From: Hungatella effluvii
GTDB taxonomy: Bacteria; Bacillota; Clostridia; Lachnospirales; Lachnospiraceae
Direction: 5' to 3'
NCBI RefSeq assembly: GCF_003201875.1
Contig: NZ_QJKD01000003.1
Span: 372,001-436,000 of the forward strand
DNA: 64,000 bases
The translations under genes were made by a program, and so were the position numbers. Below the pieces are notes generated by a model. It worked only from the letters and a program-made list of their open reading frames with translations, had not been told where the DNA came from and did not search any database. Shown one piece after another: positions 8,393 to 16,843 of this stretch; within the stretch, counting starts at the first letter, position 1; every line of letters starts with the position of its first letter.

Positions 8393-8579
8393 TATGCTAT
8401 TTGAAGTAAAGTAACTTCGTTGTCGCGACATTCGCCAACTGAATATGCAAGCATATTCGCTTGGCTCATTGTACGCACACATTATATCAGTAGGTATCAA
8501 ATGTTGCCAAATCGTTGCCACTCACTAAACAAATTTATTTGAATGCCTCATAAACTCTAGGTTTTTACATCCCACAAAC
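8393..8579. other. Element right end with short palindromes
   Basis: No gene is seen here. The stretch contains the perfect palindrome GAATATGC/GCATATTC (8441-8458), TGTCGCGACA at about 8421-8430 and the nearby repeat of GTTGCCA. Such arm-type repeats next to an attachment site fit integrase or excisionase binding. The att core should lie around 8570-8600, overlapping the guaA stop codon, but the second copy is outside the window. Confidence 0.45.
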
Positions 8580-10121
8580 TCACTCAAACTCAATCGTAGC
8601 CGGCGGCTTCCCCGTACAATCATACAGTACCCGGTTCACGCCCTTCACTTCATTGACAATTCTCCTGGTCACAGTTCCCAGGACCTCCCACGGAAGTTCT
8701 GCCGACTCCGCAGTCATAAAATCAGATGTAAGCACGGCTCTCAGTGCAACGGCATAATCGTACGTTCTCTCATCACCCATGCAGCCAACCGACCGCATAT
8801 TCGTCAGCGCCGCGAAATACTGGCCGAGTCCCTTATCGACTCCGGCTTTTGCAATCTCCTCGCGGTAGATTGCATCGGCTTCCTGAACAATTTTTACCTT
8901 GTCCGGTGTGATCTCGCCGATGATGCGCACGCCCAGGCCCGGGCCCGGGAACGGCTGGCGGTAAACCAAATATTCCGGAATTCCAAGTTCCAGACCGGCC
9001 TTTCTTACCTCATCCTTAAACAGAAGGCGCAGCGGCTCGATGATCTCCTTAAAATCCACATGCTCCGGAAGTCCGCCCACGTTGTGGTGAGACTTGATCA
9101 CGGCTGACTTTCCAAGTCCTGACTCAATCACGTCCGGATAAATGGTTCCCTGCACGAAATAATCCACCGTGCCGATCTTCTTTGCTTCATCTTCAAATAC
9201 ACGGATAAATTCTTCTCCGATGATCTTTCTCTTCTGCTCCGGCTCCTCCGCCCCTTTCAGTTTCTCATAGAAACGTTCCTGGGCGTTGACGCGGATAAAA
9301 TTCAAATCATAAGGACCATTGGGGCCAAAGACAGCCTCCACCTCGTCGCCTTCATCCTTGCGCAGAAGACCATGGTCTACAAATACGCAGGTCAGCTGTT
9401 TTCCAACTGCTTTCGCCAGCATAACGGCTGCTACGGAAGAATCCACTCCGCCGGACAGAGCACAGAGCACCTTGCCGCTGCCGACTTTTTCGCGGATAGA
9501 CTGTATGGAAGATTCAACGAAGGAATCCATCTTCCAGTCCCCGGAACATTTACAGACGTTGTATACGAAATTGGACAGCATCTTCATGCCTTCCTGTGTG
9601 TGCATAACCTCCGGATGGAACTGAACCGCATAGAGGCCGCGCTCCTCACATTCCATGCCTGCCACCGGGCACACTGGTGTGTGAGCGGTAACCTTGAAGC
9701 CTTCCGGGGCTTTTTCTATATAATCTGTATGGCTCATCCAGCAGACCGTCTTCGGACTCACGGAATCGAGGATCCTGCTGTCCGCCTCTGCATCCACTTC
9801 CGTCTTGCCATATTCGCTGACTGGAGCCGTCGCAACGCTTCCGCCCAGCATATGAGCCATCAACTGGGAACCATAACAGATTCCAAGGATCGGAATTCCC
9901 ATCTCAAAGATTTCTTTTTCGCAATGTGGGGACTCCTCCTTGTATACACTATTAGGGCCTCCGGTGAAAATGATTCCCTTCGGATTCATTTCCCTGATCT
10001 TATCCAATCCCAGTGTGTATGGATGAACCTCACAGTAAACATTGCATTCTCTGACTCGTCTGGCAATCAGCTGGTTGTACTGACCACCGAAATCCAGAAC
10101 AATAATCATTTCTCTTTCCAC
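8580..10121 (-). CDS. guaA: GMP synthase (glutamine-hydrolysing)
   Basis: This 513-residue enzyme makes GMP from XMP, ATP and glutamine in the cytosol. The N-terminal class I amidotransferase (residues 1-195) shows the nucleophile in GICYGSQLM and the H/E pair in QFHPEV; the PP-loop ATPase starts at ALSGGVDSS (~225), and the C-terminal dimer domain ends in PPATIEFE. I place the start at GTG 10121, not in the longer frame, because TAGGAGG lies 7 bases upstream; the internal ATG 12 bases later would be too far. The gene is complete although a mobile element is integrated at its stop codon, as these elements restore the 3' end. Confidence 0.96.
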   Translation of the reverse strand: MEREMIIVLDFGGQYNQLIARRVRECNVYCEVHPYTLGLDKIREMNPKGIIFTGGPNSVYKEESPHCEKEIFEMGIPILGICYGSQLMAHMLGGSVATAPVSEYGKTEVDAEADSRILDSVSPKTVCWMSHTDYIEKAPEGFKVTAHTPVCPVAGMECEERGLYAVQFHPEVMHTQEGMKMLSNFVYNVCKCSGDWKMDSFVESSIQSIREKVGSGKVLCALSGGVDSSVAAVMLAKAVGKQLTCVFVDHGLLRKDEGDEVEAVFGPNGPYDLNFIRVNAQERFYEKLKGAEEPEQKRKIIGEEFIRVFEDEAKKIGTVDYFVQGTIYPDVIESGLGKSAVIKSHHNVGGLPEHVDFKEIIEPLRLLFKDEVRKAGLELGIPEYLVYRQPFPGPGLGVRIIGEITPDKVKIVQEADAIYREEIAKAGVDKGLGQYFAALTNMRSVGCMGDERTYDYAVALRAVLTSDFMTAESAELPWEVLGTVTRRIVNEVKGVNRVLYDCTGKPPATIEFE

Positions 10122-10255
10122 GGGTATTCCTCCTATAATAATCATGTACGGTATCACGAACGCCGGAAATGAAAAAAACCGGACATAAGCCGCTTTATCT
10201 TTAGCATTCCCGCATTCCTGCAATAAAAAACAAAAATTGTAAATGAAGATGAAAG

Positions 10256-10332
10256 GCTGTTGCATGCATCTTAACCGATTTCTGCAACAGCTCTTTCCAT
10301 GATATTATATTCTATCGGAAAAGCCTTGACAA
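10256..10332 (-). promoter_or_regulatory. guaA promoter and leader hairpin
   Basis: On the minus strand TTGTCA (10327-10332) and TATAAT (10305-10310) are 16 bases apart. The leader is about 180 bases and opens with a 9-bp perfect stem, GCTGTTGCA/TGCAACAGC (10256-10292). I do not recognise a purine riboswitch core in it. The rest of the gap up to 10487 shows no gene. Confidence 0.6.
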
Positions 10333-10487
10333 GTATTTTCTCGCATCCTCAGAAAAAGCTGTGAAAAATAAACGACTCCCACTCCTCAAAATCCCGTTTC
10401 TTTGACACAAAATCCAATCGTTTGACACGCTTTTCTCCGCCCATGGCGTACATTTTCCCGATTAGGTACGCATATGGCACCATACTA

Positions 10488-11636
10488 TCAAATCACGTCC
10501 TGTCTGAAAATCCGCTTCATATTTTCTGCATTCAGGCCGCGGATCACTTCCACTGCCATGGATACGGCCGCCTCAATATCTGATTTCGCACAGAAATTAT
10601 AATGGCTGTGCACGTATCGGGAAGGAATTCCCAGCACCAGAACCGGAACCGCCTGACCGGTCAGACTGATCTTCCCTGCGTTTGTGCTGCCGCCTCTCCG
10701 AACAGCATCCTGACAGGGAATTCCTAATTTCTCTCCGATCTCATGCGCGTACCGGATAAACGCCGGATTCGATACGTAGCTGTTATCCAGATGGCGGATC
10801 TGTACGCCGCCTCTCATCACTCCCTGCGCGATTCCCGCCTGGAAATAGGGATCATCAGCAGGTGAGCCCTCAAACACGATCGCCAGATCAGGCCTCACCT
10901 GCTGAGCAGTCACCACAGCCCCCCTGGTTCCCACCTCTTCCTGGGCCGCAAACGCACCCACGACTCTGGCCGCCAGGCGGTCTTCCTCCTCCATCAGAGC
11001 CTTCATAGTTTCTATGATACAGAAGCATCCCAGGCGGTTGTCAAATGCCTTTCCAAAGCAGATGCCGTTTTCCTCATGATATTCATACGCCACATCCGGA
11101 ACAACGGGGTCGCCCGGACGGATTCCGTACACAGCAAGCACCTCTTCCCGACTGCACGCGCCCACATCAATCAGGATATCCTCGATCCTCAGGCTGTTGT
11201 CCGCCTTCTGCTCCGGTGTCAGAAAATGAACCGGTTTCGACGTAGTAATACCTCTGTGCATTTTCCCCTCTGCCGTTCTCACAATAACTGAGTGGGCCGG
11301 AAGGCTGGTAAGGTGAAAACCGCCGAGTGTTACGATGCTCATAAGACCATTTTCCATAATAGACTGAATCATGAATCCGCATTCATCGAGATGGGCATCC
11401 AGCATCAGCACCGGACGTCTGTCAGTTGAAAATGCAGGCTTCTCATGAATCTCATTGCTGTCCCCAGTCCCGGCCGTAAGAGCCGTTGGCTTCAGTTCTG
11501 TGTATACATTGTGCATTGCATCATTTCGAAAGGCCATTCCACTGCAATATTTTTTTATCACTTTGACCACGTCTTCCTCAAAACCGCTGGGACCGAACGC
11601 ATTGGACAGTTCTTCCAGAATCTTTAAATCAATCAT
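10488..11636 (-). CDS. M42-family aminopeptidase
   Basis: A 382-residue cytosolic metallopeptidase of the M42 (glutamyl aminopeptidase/FrvX) family. Metal and catalytic residues are visible in order: H and D in LDAHLDECG (~residue 80), D in AFDNRLGCF (~200), EE in QEEVGTRGA (~235), the acidic residue in FEGSPADD, and H in HSHYNF near the end. These enzymes form large tetrahedral aminopeptidase particles that trim peptides. Length is slightly above the usual ~350 because of an insertion near residues 50-70. The start has GAGGAG 7 bases upstream. It follows a TCTATCTTT-rich low-complexity gap and is on the same strand as guaA. Confidence 0.9.
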   Translation of the reverse strand: MIDLKILEELSNAFGPSGFEEDVVKVIKKYCSGMAFRNDAMHNVYTELKPTALTAGTGDSNEIHEKPAFSTDRRPVLMLDAHLDECGFMIQSIMENGLMSIVTLGGFHLTSLPAHSVIVRTAEGKMHRGITTSKPVHFLTPEQKADNSLRIEDILIDVGACSREEVLAVYGIRPGDPVVPDVAYEYHEENGICFGKAFDNRLGCFCIIETMKALMEEEDRLAARVVGAFAAQEEVGTRGAVVTAQQVRPDLAIVFEGSPADDPYFQAGIAQGVMRGGVQIRHLDNSYVSNPAFIRYAHEIGEKLGIPCQDAVRRGGSTNAGKISLTGQAVPVLVLGIPSRYVHSHYNFCAKSDIEAAVSMAVEVIRGLNAENMKRIFRQDVI

Positions 11637-11722
11637 GCTGTTTCTCCTCTTTCCTCTATTACTCTATCTTTTTATTTCTCTATCTTTCTATTTTTCTATC
11701 TTTCCATCTGATTGGATCACTG

Positions 11723-12433
11723 CTACAGAACGCCCAGTTTCTTAAGCTCACCCATAAATTGCTCCATCTTCAGTTCCCGCAGGACAAGACTGGTATCCTG
11801 CGGCACCTTCATGCCAGGCTGAAGACCAGCAAAATGCTTCCTGCCCTGGTAGCAAAATTGTTCGATATTTTCCAGAATTGATACGGCCATGCCCCTCGCC
11901 TCCAACGCTAACCCCTTCAGATTAATGGGTGTTGCGTCGGTCTGGAATTCCAATCCCCAGTAAATAAGGCCTGTATAAACGCTCCCGATACGATTTGCGG
12001 TATTTACCAGCTTTGTTTCATCGCCAGGCTGTCCGGGCGGCCCCATTGCCTCCGGTAATTCAACCTTAAAAATGCGGTGGAGCGGATCTGTATACTCCTG
12101 AAGCTTCTCCATCTTGCCAATGATCCACTTCACATACCGCAGGATCTCCTCTTTTGCGGCCTCATCGGTAAGGAACAGAGGACGGAACATTTCCTGTTTG
12201 AGGCTGCCGGCCTTCTGCAGGCCAGAGTCCAGAACTGCATAAAGCAGTTTGTATTCCCATGCATATGGCTTCACTTCCATAATATAGCTGACTTCCCTGT
12301 CCAGATTCGTCCGTTTTTCGCCCGCGTCTTCCCTGTCTTTTATGATAGAACCACAGTATTCACAAATTCCGTACCCAAGCCCGTCGTCGTAAAACACCGG
12401 TGCACCGCAGTGTCCGCAGATAATCGTCTCCAT
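11723..12433 (-). CDS. Zinc-ribbon protein of unknown function
   Basis: A 236-residue protein begins with a TFIIB/rubredoxin-like zinc ribbon: CGHCGAPVFYDDGLGYGICEYCG (two C-x-x-C knuckles, split here only by the loop), followed by a helical domain without recognisable motif. The ATG at 12433 is preceded by AGAGGGAA. No membrane segment. The ISLre2 insertion starts 90 bases upstream of it and may have separated the gene from its original promoter. I do not know its role. Confidence 0.7.
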   Translation of the reverse strand: METIICGHCGAPVFYDDGLGYGICEYCGSIIKDREDAGEKRTNLDREVSYIMEVKPYAWEYKLLYAVLDSGLQKAGSLKQEMFRPLFLTDEAAKEEILRYVKWIIGKMEKLQEYTDPLHRIFKVELPEAMGPPGQPGDETKLVNTANRIGSVYTGLIYWGLEFQTDATPINLKGLALEARGMAVSILENIEQFCYQGRKHFAGLQPGMKVPQDTSLVLRELKMEQFMGELKKLGVL

Positions 12434-12514
12434 AAAATTCCCTCTCTCCACAAAAAATCCGTCTGTATCTATGGAAAATTATAACATGAAACAAATAATT
12501 TTCCTATCTTGTGC

Positions 12515-12523
12515 GTAAAGTTG
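12515..12523. repeat. 9-bp target site duplication, left copy
   Basis: GTAAAGTTG directly abuts the left inverted repeat of the ISLre2 copy. The identical 9 bases follow the right end at 14371-14379. Confidence 0.9.
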
Positions 12524-14370
12524 GATAGCGTCACTTTACTTTCGGAAACAAAGGATAGAATTCACCCATATGGCAGAATTAAGATTTGTTCCTTCTAGGT
12601 TATCATATTTTGTCCGTTTTTTCTACCGCCTCTTTTCTGCTTTCAGATTTTACGTTCAGCAAACACACAACTCAAGGGTTCCCTTCGGCTTTTTGCCCTT
12701 GACTTGTGTGTCCGCTTCACTGTTTAGTTGTTGTCAAGCAAAAAAAGCCGCTTTCTAGGCGCCCAGCTCCTGGTTGATCCATACGCGCATCCATTTCAGG
12801 CTATGCTGCTCAAGCCCTGGCACCCGGCCCTGCAGACGCTCCTGGTATCTCCAGCCGGCCTGTTTTTCACATACTTTCTTTTTTACCTCCAGTTCTTCCT
12901 CTGACAGCTGATTCTCTTTCCTACGCTCCTTTTGATATGCCAGGAGATCTATGATTTTACCACCATTCTTCGTATAAGCCCGCAGCCCCGACATCCGGTC
13001 ACACCCCTGCTCGCTCCAGCCCATCGGACGGCTGCTCAGCCTCGCACTCAGCACATGACTCACCTGGCCTTCCGCACAGCATTCCCAGTTAGCCCCTGCC
13101 TCCTCTGTCCGGATCTGTATCCCGTCCCATTGGTTCAGAAAATAGCCAAGTGCCCCCTCTGCCTCCGTATACTTCCTGCCTTCCTCAGTTACCTTCAGGA
13201 TTTCAGCGTAGACCTCCTGCAGCCGTTTTTTGTGTCGGCCATTCAGGCATTCCCAAATCTCGCCCTTTACTTCTTCCGCGCTGTCCAGTAGATGGGATAC
13301 GGAGACATTCACATATTTCATCATATGGAACTTATCCAGCACAAACCTCCCCTTCCCCAGCACTTCACAGCCGGCGCGGATCCAGCCAGCACCATCTCCT
13401 GCTATGTAAACGCATTTCAGGTATTCGGTATCATAATGGGTATCTATATAGTCCCTTACCTCCTCCCATAGCCTTCTGTTTGCTTCCTGTCCCTTGTAGG
13501 TACCGCAGAAGTAGTGTTTCCCGGTTAGTTTGTGCCTCGGGCTCTTTGAGGTTTCCCCCGCCTCATCTATCACATCCTCATACAGGCAGATGAGTTTCGG
13601 CATGATGGTGTTGATCTTATTCCCGCGGCTATCCTTCCCCAGATCACCCTTTTGGCTCCAGAACTGGGCTGCCACATGGTCCTCGTCCGCTACGATATGC
13701 AGGTATTCCAGCCGCTTCTTTTCTGACGGTGGTGCGACAGGCAGCTGGGCCTCTGTGTCATGGACCAGACGTTTTACAGTCTGTTTGCTGACCTGCCCCA
13801 TAAGGGATAGGGGCCGGCCTCCCTTAGCGTAGCTGGTCTGTACCGCCTCTTCCAGAATGCATGCGGCCGCCCCAAGCGTGATCCTCTGATGTCCTTCAAT
13901 CCCAAGGATTTTATCCAGGAGGTAAACGAATTTCCCAGTTTCCTTATCCCTGTAGCCAGTCCTGCAGAACCGGATAGGCCCCAGGATATCCAGCAGTTCC
14001 TTCGGTTCATTGCGCTGTTCAATGTTCCATTTTTTCTTTCGTATCAGGCTTTCCCTGATCTCATCATCTATTTTTTCATACAGTTCAGCAATCAGCCTGG
14101 CCCCGAGCCCCAGCATCCGGTCATGGATATCCTGTGACAGGTCATGGGGCTCTTTTTCCCCTTTCAGCATGGCTGCTACGAGATTTTCAATTTCCTTGAT
14201 GTCATTTTCGATAAAATGTAGTATACTATTAAGCATAGAGAGCACCTTCCTTTGTTGTGATCGTTTTTCGCAAATTCAATCATACCACAAAGCGGTGCTT
14301 TCTTTTTTTGTTTTTATTAGTTTACATAATTTACCATTAACTAATTACCCGAAAGTAATGTTACGCTAAT
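12524..14370. mobile_element. Complete ISLre2-family insertion sequence
   Basis: The 1847-bp element has 22-bp terminal inverted repeats (left 12524-12545, right 14349-14370) that match at 18 of 22 positions and share the inner end TTACTTTCGG. It is flanked by the exact 9-bp duplication GTAAAGTTG, the size known for ISLre2. It contains a single intact transposase gene and, at 12663-12711, a strong stem (15/16 bp) that would terminate the transposase message. The intact target duplication suggests a fairly recent insertion. Confidence 0.93.
12755..14236 (-). CDS. ISLre2 family (UPF0236) transposase
   Basis: A 493-residue transposase of the ISLre2/UPF0236 family, recognisable by the order GPIRFCRTGYRDKETGKFVY (~residue 90), a helical region with GGRPLSLMGQVSKQTVKRLV, then the predicted RNase H-fold core starting LHIVADEDHVAAQFW (~185) and CVYIAGDGAGWI (~285), with KFHMMKYVN after it. 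The start ATG 14236 has GGAAGG 8 bases upstream. Length is full for the family and no frameshift is seen, so it is probably active. Confidence 0.93.
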   Translation of the reverse strand: MLNSILHFIENDIKEIENLVAAMLKGEKEPHDLSQDIHDRMLGLGARLIAELYEKIDDEIRESLIRKKKWNIEQRNEPKELLDILGPIRFCRTGYRDKETGKFVYLLDKILGIEGHQRITLGAAACILEEAVQTSYAKGGRPLSLMGQVSKQTVKRLVHDTEAQLPVAPPSEKKRLEYLHIVADEDHVAAQFWSQKGDLGKDSRGNKINTIMPKLICLYEDVIDEAGETSKSPRHKLTGKHYFCGTYKGQEANRRLWEEVRDYIDTHYDTEYLKCVYIAGDGAGWIRAGCEVLGKGRFVLDKFHMMKYVNVSVSHLLDSAEEVKGEIWECLNGRHKKRLQEVYAEILKVTEEGRKYTEAEGALGYFLNQWDGIQIRTEEAGANWECCAEGQVSHVLSARLSSRPMGWSEQGCDRMSGLRAYTKNGGKIIDLLAYQKERRKENQLSEEELEVKKKVCEKQAGWRYQERLQGRVPGLEQHSLKWMRVWINQELGA

Positions 14371-14379
14371 GTAAAGTTG
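14371..14379. repeat. 9-bp target site duplication, right copy
   Basis: GTAAAGTTG directly follows the right inverted repeat and is identical to 12515-12523. Confidence 0.9.
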
Positions 14380-14486
14380 CTGCTCCGTATATGTAAATAC
14401 AGAACAAATGCCACCCCAGACAGAGACGAACTCCTCCAAAGGCAGCATTTGAAATAACATTTATTCCATTTTAACATTCACCTGAT

Positions 14487-15362
14487 CTATCTTCTGTCTA
14501 AATACTCCTTAATTGCATTTCCGATAAATTTTGAGGCGCCCACCCCGTATTTCCGGTCGTTCACCTCGATATATATGGGATTGGATTGATAGGATTCCGC
14601 CGTAAAAGGCCAGTAATTCTCTCCCATATCGATTCCTTTATTGGTTTCTTCGCAAAACTCAATTAAATTGCTTACCGCCTCCTGTACTTCCGGAGATGCG
14701 GTATCTCTGCTTAAGTCGGCCGTAAGGCGTTTCGTCAACAGCTCCGTTTGCTCCATAATTCCATTCACCTCTATCTCTGTGACAGCCGGTCCTTCAGACA
14801 AATATTTCTGAAAACCTTCCTTCATTGCCTTTGTATAATTCTCAATGCTGCCATACTGCCTGACTGCCTGGCTGGCAATCTCATCTTCATGCGACTGCAG
14901 CGCGCTTAGCATTTCGTCAAACTGCTCCATACTTCCAAGCTGTTTTATAATCTCATCCGTATGTGTTGCTTTAAACTCACTTAAAGCCTGAAAATATTCG
15001 CTCATATCAAACTCTTTAAAGTCCATACACATTTCTCCATGAATTAATTTATCGAGTAACTCCAGCATACCATTCAATCTGTCGCGTTTCAGCTGAATCA
15101 GCTCCCTCTGCTTTTTGAATGCGGCTGCTTTATTAAATTGCGGGTTTTCCATAATCGCTTTGATTTCCTTCAGCGTAAAGTCCAGTTCCTTAAAAAACAG
15201 GATCTGCTGCAGTACTTCCAATGCATGTTCATCATACAGCCTGTATCCGGCTTCCGTCATTTCCGTCGGCTGAAACAGGCCGATCTCGTCATAAAACTGG
15301 AGTGTCCGAACACTGACACCCGTCAATGTGGAAACTTGTTTAACAGTCATCATGGTTCTCAC
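14487..15362 (-). CDS. MerR-family regulator with TipAS-like domain
   Basis: A 291-residue transcription activator. The N-terminal MerR domain (residues 5-75) has the winged HTH (VKQVSTLTGVSVRTLQFYDE, GLFQPTEMTEAGYRLYDE) and a dimerisation helix (75-110). The rest resembles the TipA antibiotic-recognition domain, a helical pocket that binds thiopeptides and other multidrug ligands (FDEMLSALQSHEDEIASQAV). Such proteins bend a promoter with an over-long spacer when ligand is bound. Its own promoter has exactly that form (see 15442-15472), so it is probably autoregulated. No separate efflux target lies beside it; the ISLre2 insertion lies downstream. Confidence 0.88.
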   Translation of the reverse strand: MRTMMTVKQVSTLTGVSVRTLQFYDEIGLFQPTEMTEAGYRLYDEHALEVLQQILFFKELDFTLKEIKAIMENPQFNKAAAFKKQRELIQLKRDRLNGMLELLDKLIHGEMCMDFKEFDMSEYFQALSEFKATHTDEIIKQLGSMEQFDEMLSALQSHEDEIASQAVRQYGSIENYTKAMKEGFQKYLSEGPAVTEIEVNGIMEQTELLTKRLTADLSRDTASPEVQEAVSNLIEFCEETNKGIDMGENYWPFTAESYQSNPIYIEVNDRKYGVGASKFIGNAIKEYLDRR

Positions 15363-15441
15363 CTTCCTTTACCGCCCGGTTCGGTTCTCCTGCCCCTCCT
15401 GCCGGCGTTGGAAGGAACCGGGGACCTCATCTCTGACTCTC

Positions 15442-15472
15442 ACTTTACACTATCACCATGCGTGATAGTCAA
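15442..15472 (-). promoter_or_regulatory. MerR-type promoter with 19-bp spacer and operator dyad
   Basis: On the minus strand TTGACT (15467-15472) and TAAAGT (15442-15447) are separated by 19 bases. The spacer holds the perfect dyad CTATCAC-GCATG-GTGATAG (15450-15468). A 19-bp spacer with a central dyad is the hallmark of MerR-activated promoters. The leader to the merR start is about 75 bases. Confidence 0.88.
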
Positions 15473-15843
15473 TACTTTTTTCAAATTTTCTTATAAAATT
15501 GACGATACTCCCCTCTGTTTTATGCAAAAAAGATACAAACTTCATAATTCGTTAGAAACCCTTAATAAATTTCATAATCTTTTTACGTTGCGGCCAAATT
15601 TCTGTTACATTTTTCCAGTATGATAATATTATAAACATAGGAAATCGAATTAAGCAGTCAGAGCGCTTCCTACATATGTTTCCACTAAGTCGGCGGGGTT
15701 GACGTAATGTCACCTTGCCGGCTCAACCTAATTTATGGGGTATTTTTTACAGTCTAAAATTTTTTTCATATTTTTTTGAAATTTATCTGGACAAATTCAA
15801 TTTCCTATGGTATTATAAGGAAGTTGTCGGAAACGACAGATAC
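15473..15843. other. Intergenic region before tRNA-Glu
   Basis: No credible gene. A stem with one bulge, GTCGGCGGGGTTGAC against GTCACCTTGCCGGC, is at about 15690-15724, without a clear T-tract. I considered known riboswitch cores and matched none. The tRNA promoter should lie within the last 100 bases; TGGTATTATAAGG just before 15820 offers a TATTAT -10. Confidence 0.35.
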
Positions 15844-15915
15844 GGCCTATTGGTCAAGCGGCTAAGACGCCGCCCTCTCACGGCGGAAACCCGGGTTCGA
15901 TTCCCGGATAGGTCA
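15844..15915 (+). tRNA. tRNA-Glu (CTC anticodon)
   Basis: A 72-base cloverleaf: acceptor stem GGCCTAT with ATAGGTC, anticodon stem CCGCC/GGCGG around the loop CTCTCAC (anticodon CTC, reading GAG), and a T-arm CCGGGTTCGATTCCCGG. The discriminator base is A and the CCA end is not encoded. This is the only tRNA seen in the window. Confidence 0.95.
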
Positions 15916-15917
15916 TG

Positions 15918-15951
15918 AAAACCTTTCTGAATATCAGGAAGGTTTTTTTTT
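15918..15951 (+). terminator. tRNA-Glu terminator
   Basis: AAACCTTTCTG pairs with CAGGAAGGTTT and is followed by a run of T, 3 bases after the tRNA. Confidence 0.9.
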
Positions 15952-16307
15952 GTTTCTCAGAAAGGTTTATACTATGATAAAAAATATTTGCCGGACAGTT
16001 GCCGTCATTTCGTAATATATTGAATTGTTCAGTACCCTTCCTGCCTCACTCATGCTTTTCTTCGGTGCCCACGGCATACCCTTCGCATACCGTCTCTCCC
16101 CGGGCAATGGAAGCACACATAGACGTCCTGGCCCGTAAATAACTTACGGGGCACGAGATTGTACATGTAATCCGATAAACGTTACACACATCCCGATATG
16201 AAAAATAATTAATGGTTGAAATAGTGAAAATAAAATAACTACGGTGCAGCCGCATTTGTCGGATCCGCCTACACGCCATATAAAAGGCGGCTTTCGGGCA
16301 GTCTGTT
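15952..16307. other. Intergenic region without a supported gene
   Basis: Open frames here lack ribosome sites. The only structure is a hairpin GCCCGTAA/TTACGGGGC near 16130-16153. I see no RNA family. Confidence 0.4.
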
Positions 16308-16356
16308 TGTTAGTTAACACTGTTAGTTACCGGTTCGTTACGTGTTAGTTACCGGT
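16308..16356. repeat. Iteron-like direct repeats
   Basis: TGTTAGTTACCGGT occurs exactly at 16321-16334 and 16343-16356 (22-base period). A shorter copy, TGTTAGTTA, lies at 16308-16316. The phase and direct orientation suggest a DNA-binding protein site; no partner gene is obvious. Confidence 0.55.
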
Positions 16357-16419
16357 AAATTTCCATACATTTTTATGCTGTTTTATTGCTTTTTCACTGA
16401 TCCGTTATAGAGTATAAAA

Positions 16420-16467
16420 TTAGAACTTCCCTGCCTTTGCTGCTTCCTTAATAGAAACGGTGAGGGC
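16420..16467 (-). pseudogene. 3' remnant of a second GGGtGRT gene
   Basis: Read on the minus strand these bases encode ALTVSIKEAAKAGKF and a stop. The intact GGGtGRT gene 530 bases away ends with AVAVSIEEAAKAGKF and a stop. The DNA matches at roughly 85% over 43 bases including the TTA stop codon, and similarity ends abruptly with an in-frame stop upstream. It is a leftover of a duplicated or deleted second copy. Confidence 0.75.
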
Positions 16468-16589
16468 TGGATTTTAGGGGGGAGAGGTGTTTGTGCGCTA
16501 TAAGGGTGCTACACTTCCCGACTGACCGCTACTCACTGCTGCTCAATGAATATGTTGAAAATGTAATAGGCAGGCCCTTGCTTTAAAGA

Positions 16590-16595
16590 TATAAT
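16590..16595 (+). promoter_or_regulatory. Likely -10 element of the toxin gene
   Basis: TATAAT lies 43 bases upstream of the toxin start codon. No good -35 hexamer is seen at 16-18 bases, so the promoter is only partly supported. Confidence 0.4.
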
Positions 16596-16636
16596 TAATA
16601 TGCTGTTGACTCTTTCCAGCAGGAAGGAGGTGTACT

Positions 16637-16661
16637 TTTGGAATACATAATCGCTTTTCTT
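16637..16661 (+). repeat. Direct repeat copy 1, over the toxin translation start
   Basis: The segment TGGAATACATAATCGCTTTT covers the toxin start. Copy 2 at 16813-16833 reads TGGAACACAATCGCTTTT in the same orientation; they differ by one base and a two-base gap, and both continue CTT. Such paired repeats provide RNA-RNA complementarity in par_pAD1-type loci. Confidence 0.8.
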
Positions 16662-16724
16662 ATCTCTATTGTGGCAGGTATAGTCTGCTACTATATTTGC
16701 AAATGGCTGGATAGAGATAAGTAA
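16638..16724 (+). CDS. Fst-like 28-residue membrane toxin (type I toxin-antitoxin)
   Basis: A very short gene with an unusually strong ribosome site (AGGAAGGAGG, 8 bases before TTG). The peptide begins MEYIIAFLISIVAG, has one transmembrane segment of about 20 residues and a short charged tail CKWLDRDK. This is the plan of the Fst/Ldr and related Firmicute type I toxins: hydrophobic helix with a G, then W/L-D and charged residues. Downstream lies a convergent strong promoter whose RNA would start with a sequence complementary to this gene's translation start. Toxicity is inferred from this arrangement. Confidence 0.75.
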   Translation: MEYIIAFLISIVAGIVCYYICKWLDRDK

Positions 16725-16756
16725 TCAACGGCCAGCCTAAGTTATTCCTCTTTAAA

Positions 16757-16837
16757 AGGAAAATAGAACCCCCAGAGAGCTGCAACTCTCTGGGGGTTCG
16801 TCTGTGCACCAATGGAACACAATCGCTTTTCTTTGCT
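16757..16837 (-). ncRNA. Predicted antitoxin RNA, about 80 nt
   Basis: Transcription from the promoter at 16844-16872 should start near 16837. Its first ~25 bases hold the complement of the toxin start region (copy 2 of the repeat), and it then forms the hairpin 16766-16799. After the hairpin the strand reads TATTTTCCTTTT, a passable termination tract. It would pair with the toxin message and block translation. Exact ends are not known. Confidence 0.7.
16766..16799. terminator. Shared hairpin between toxin and antitoxin RNA
   Basis: GAACCCCCAGAGAG and its exact reverse complement form a 14-bp stem with a 6-base loop. It lies between the two converging transcription units, as the bidirectional terminator does in Fst loci. 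The T-tract is better on the minus strand. Confidence 0.8.
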
Positions 16838-16843
16838 GATATT

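Larger units (their letters stand above)
1..8579. mobile_element. Integrative mobilizable element (right part) inserted at the guaA 3' end
   Basis: The stretch from the window start to the guaA stop codon carries the genes of a mobilizable island: relaxase, relaxosome protein, RepA-like ATPase, tyrosine integrase, small HTH protein and accessory genes. It is visibly more AT-rich than the following chromosome. It stops exactly where guaA ends, and the 3' end of guaA is an established integration site for genomic islands. The opposite end is not in the window, so the duplicated att sequence cannot be confirmed. No type IV secretion genes are visible here, which fits a mobilizable rather than self-transmissible element, but the missing left part could hold more. 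Confidence 0.85.

Noticed and set aside
10122..10326. Purine riboswitch in the guaA leader
   Set aside because: The leader is long enough and has a hairpin, but the three-way-junction core sequence of guanine/PRPP-type switches is not recognisable.
11640..11710. TCTATCTTT-like repeats between the zinc-ribbon and M42 genes
   Set aside because: Low-complexity pyrimidine stretch with irregular units; no sign of function beyond a spacer.
15690..15724. Possible structured RNA upstream of tRNA-Glu
   Set aside because: One bulged hairpin only; compared with c-di-GMP, THF, preQ1, glycine, lysine and SRP cores from memory with no match and no target gene.
16046..16279. 77-codon open frame on the minus strand after tRNA-Glu
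   Set aside because: No ribosome site, odd composition rich in C, R and Y, and it crosses a hairpin; most likely chance.
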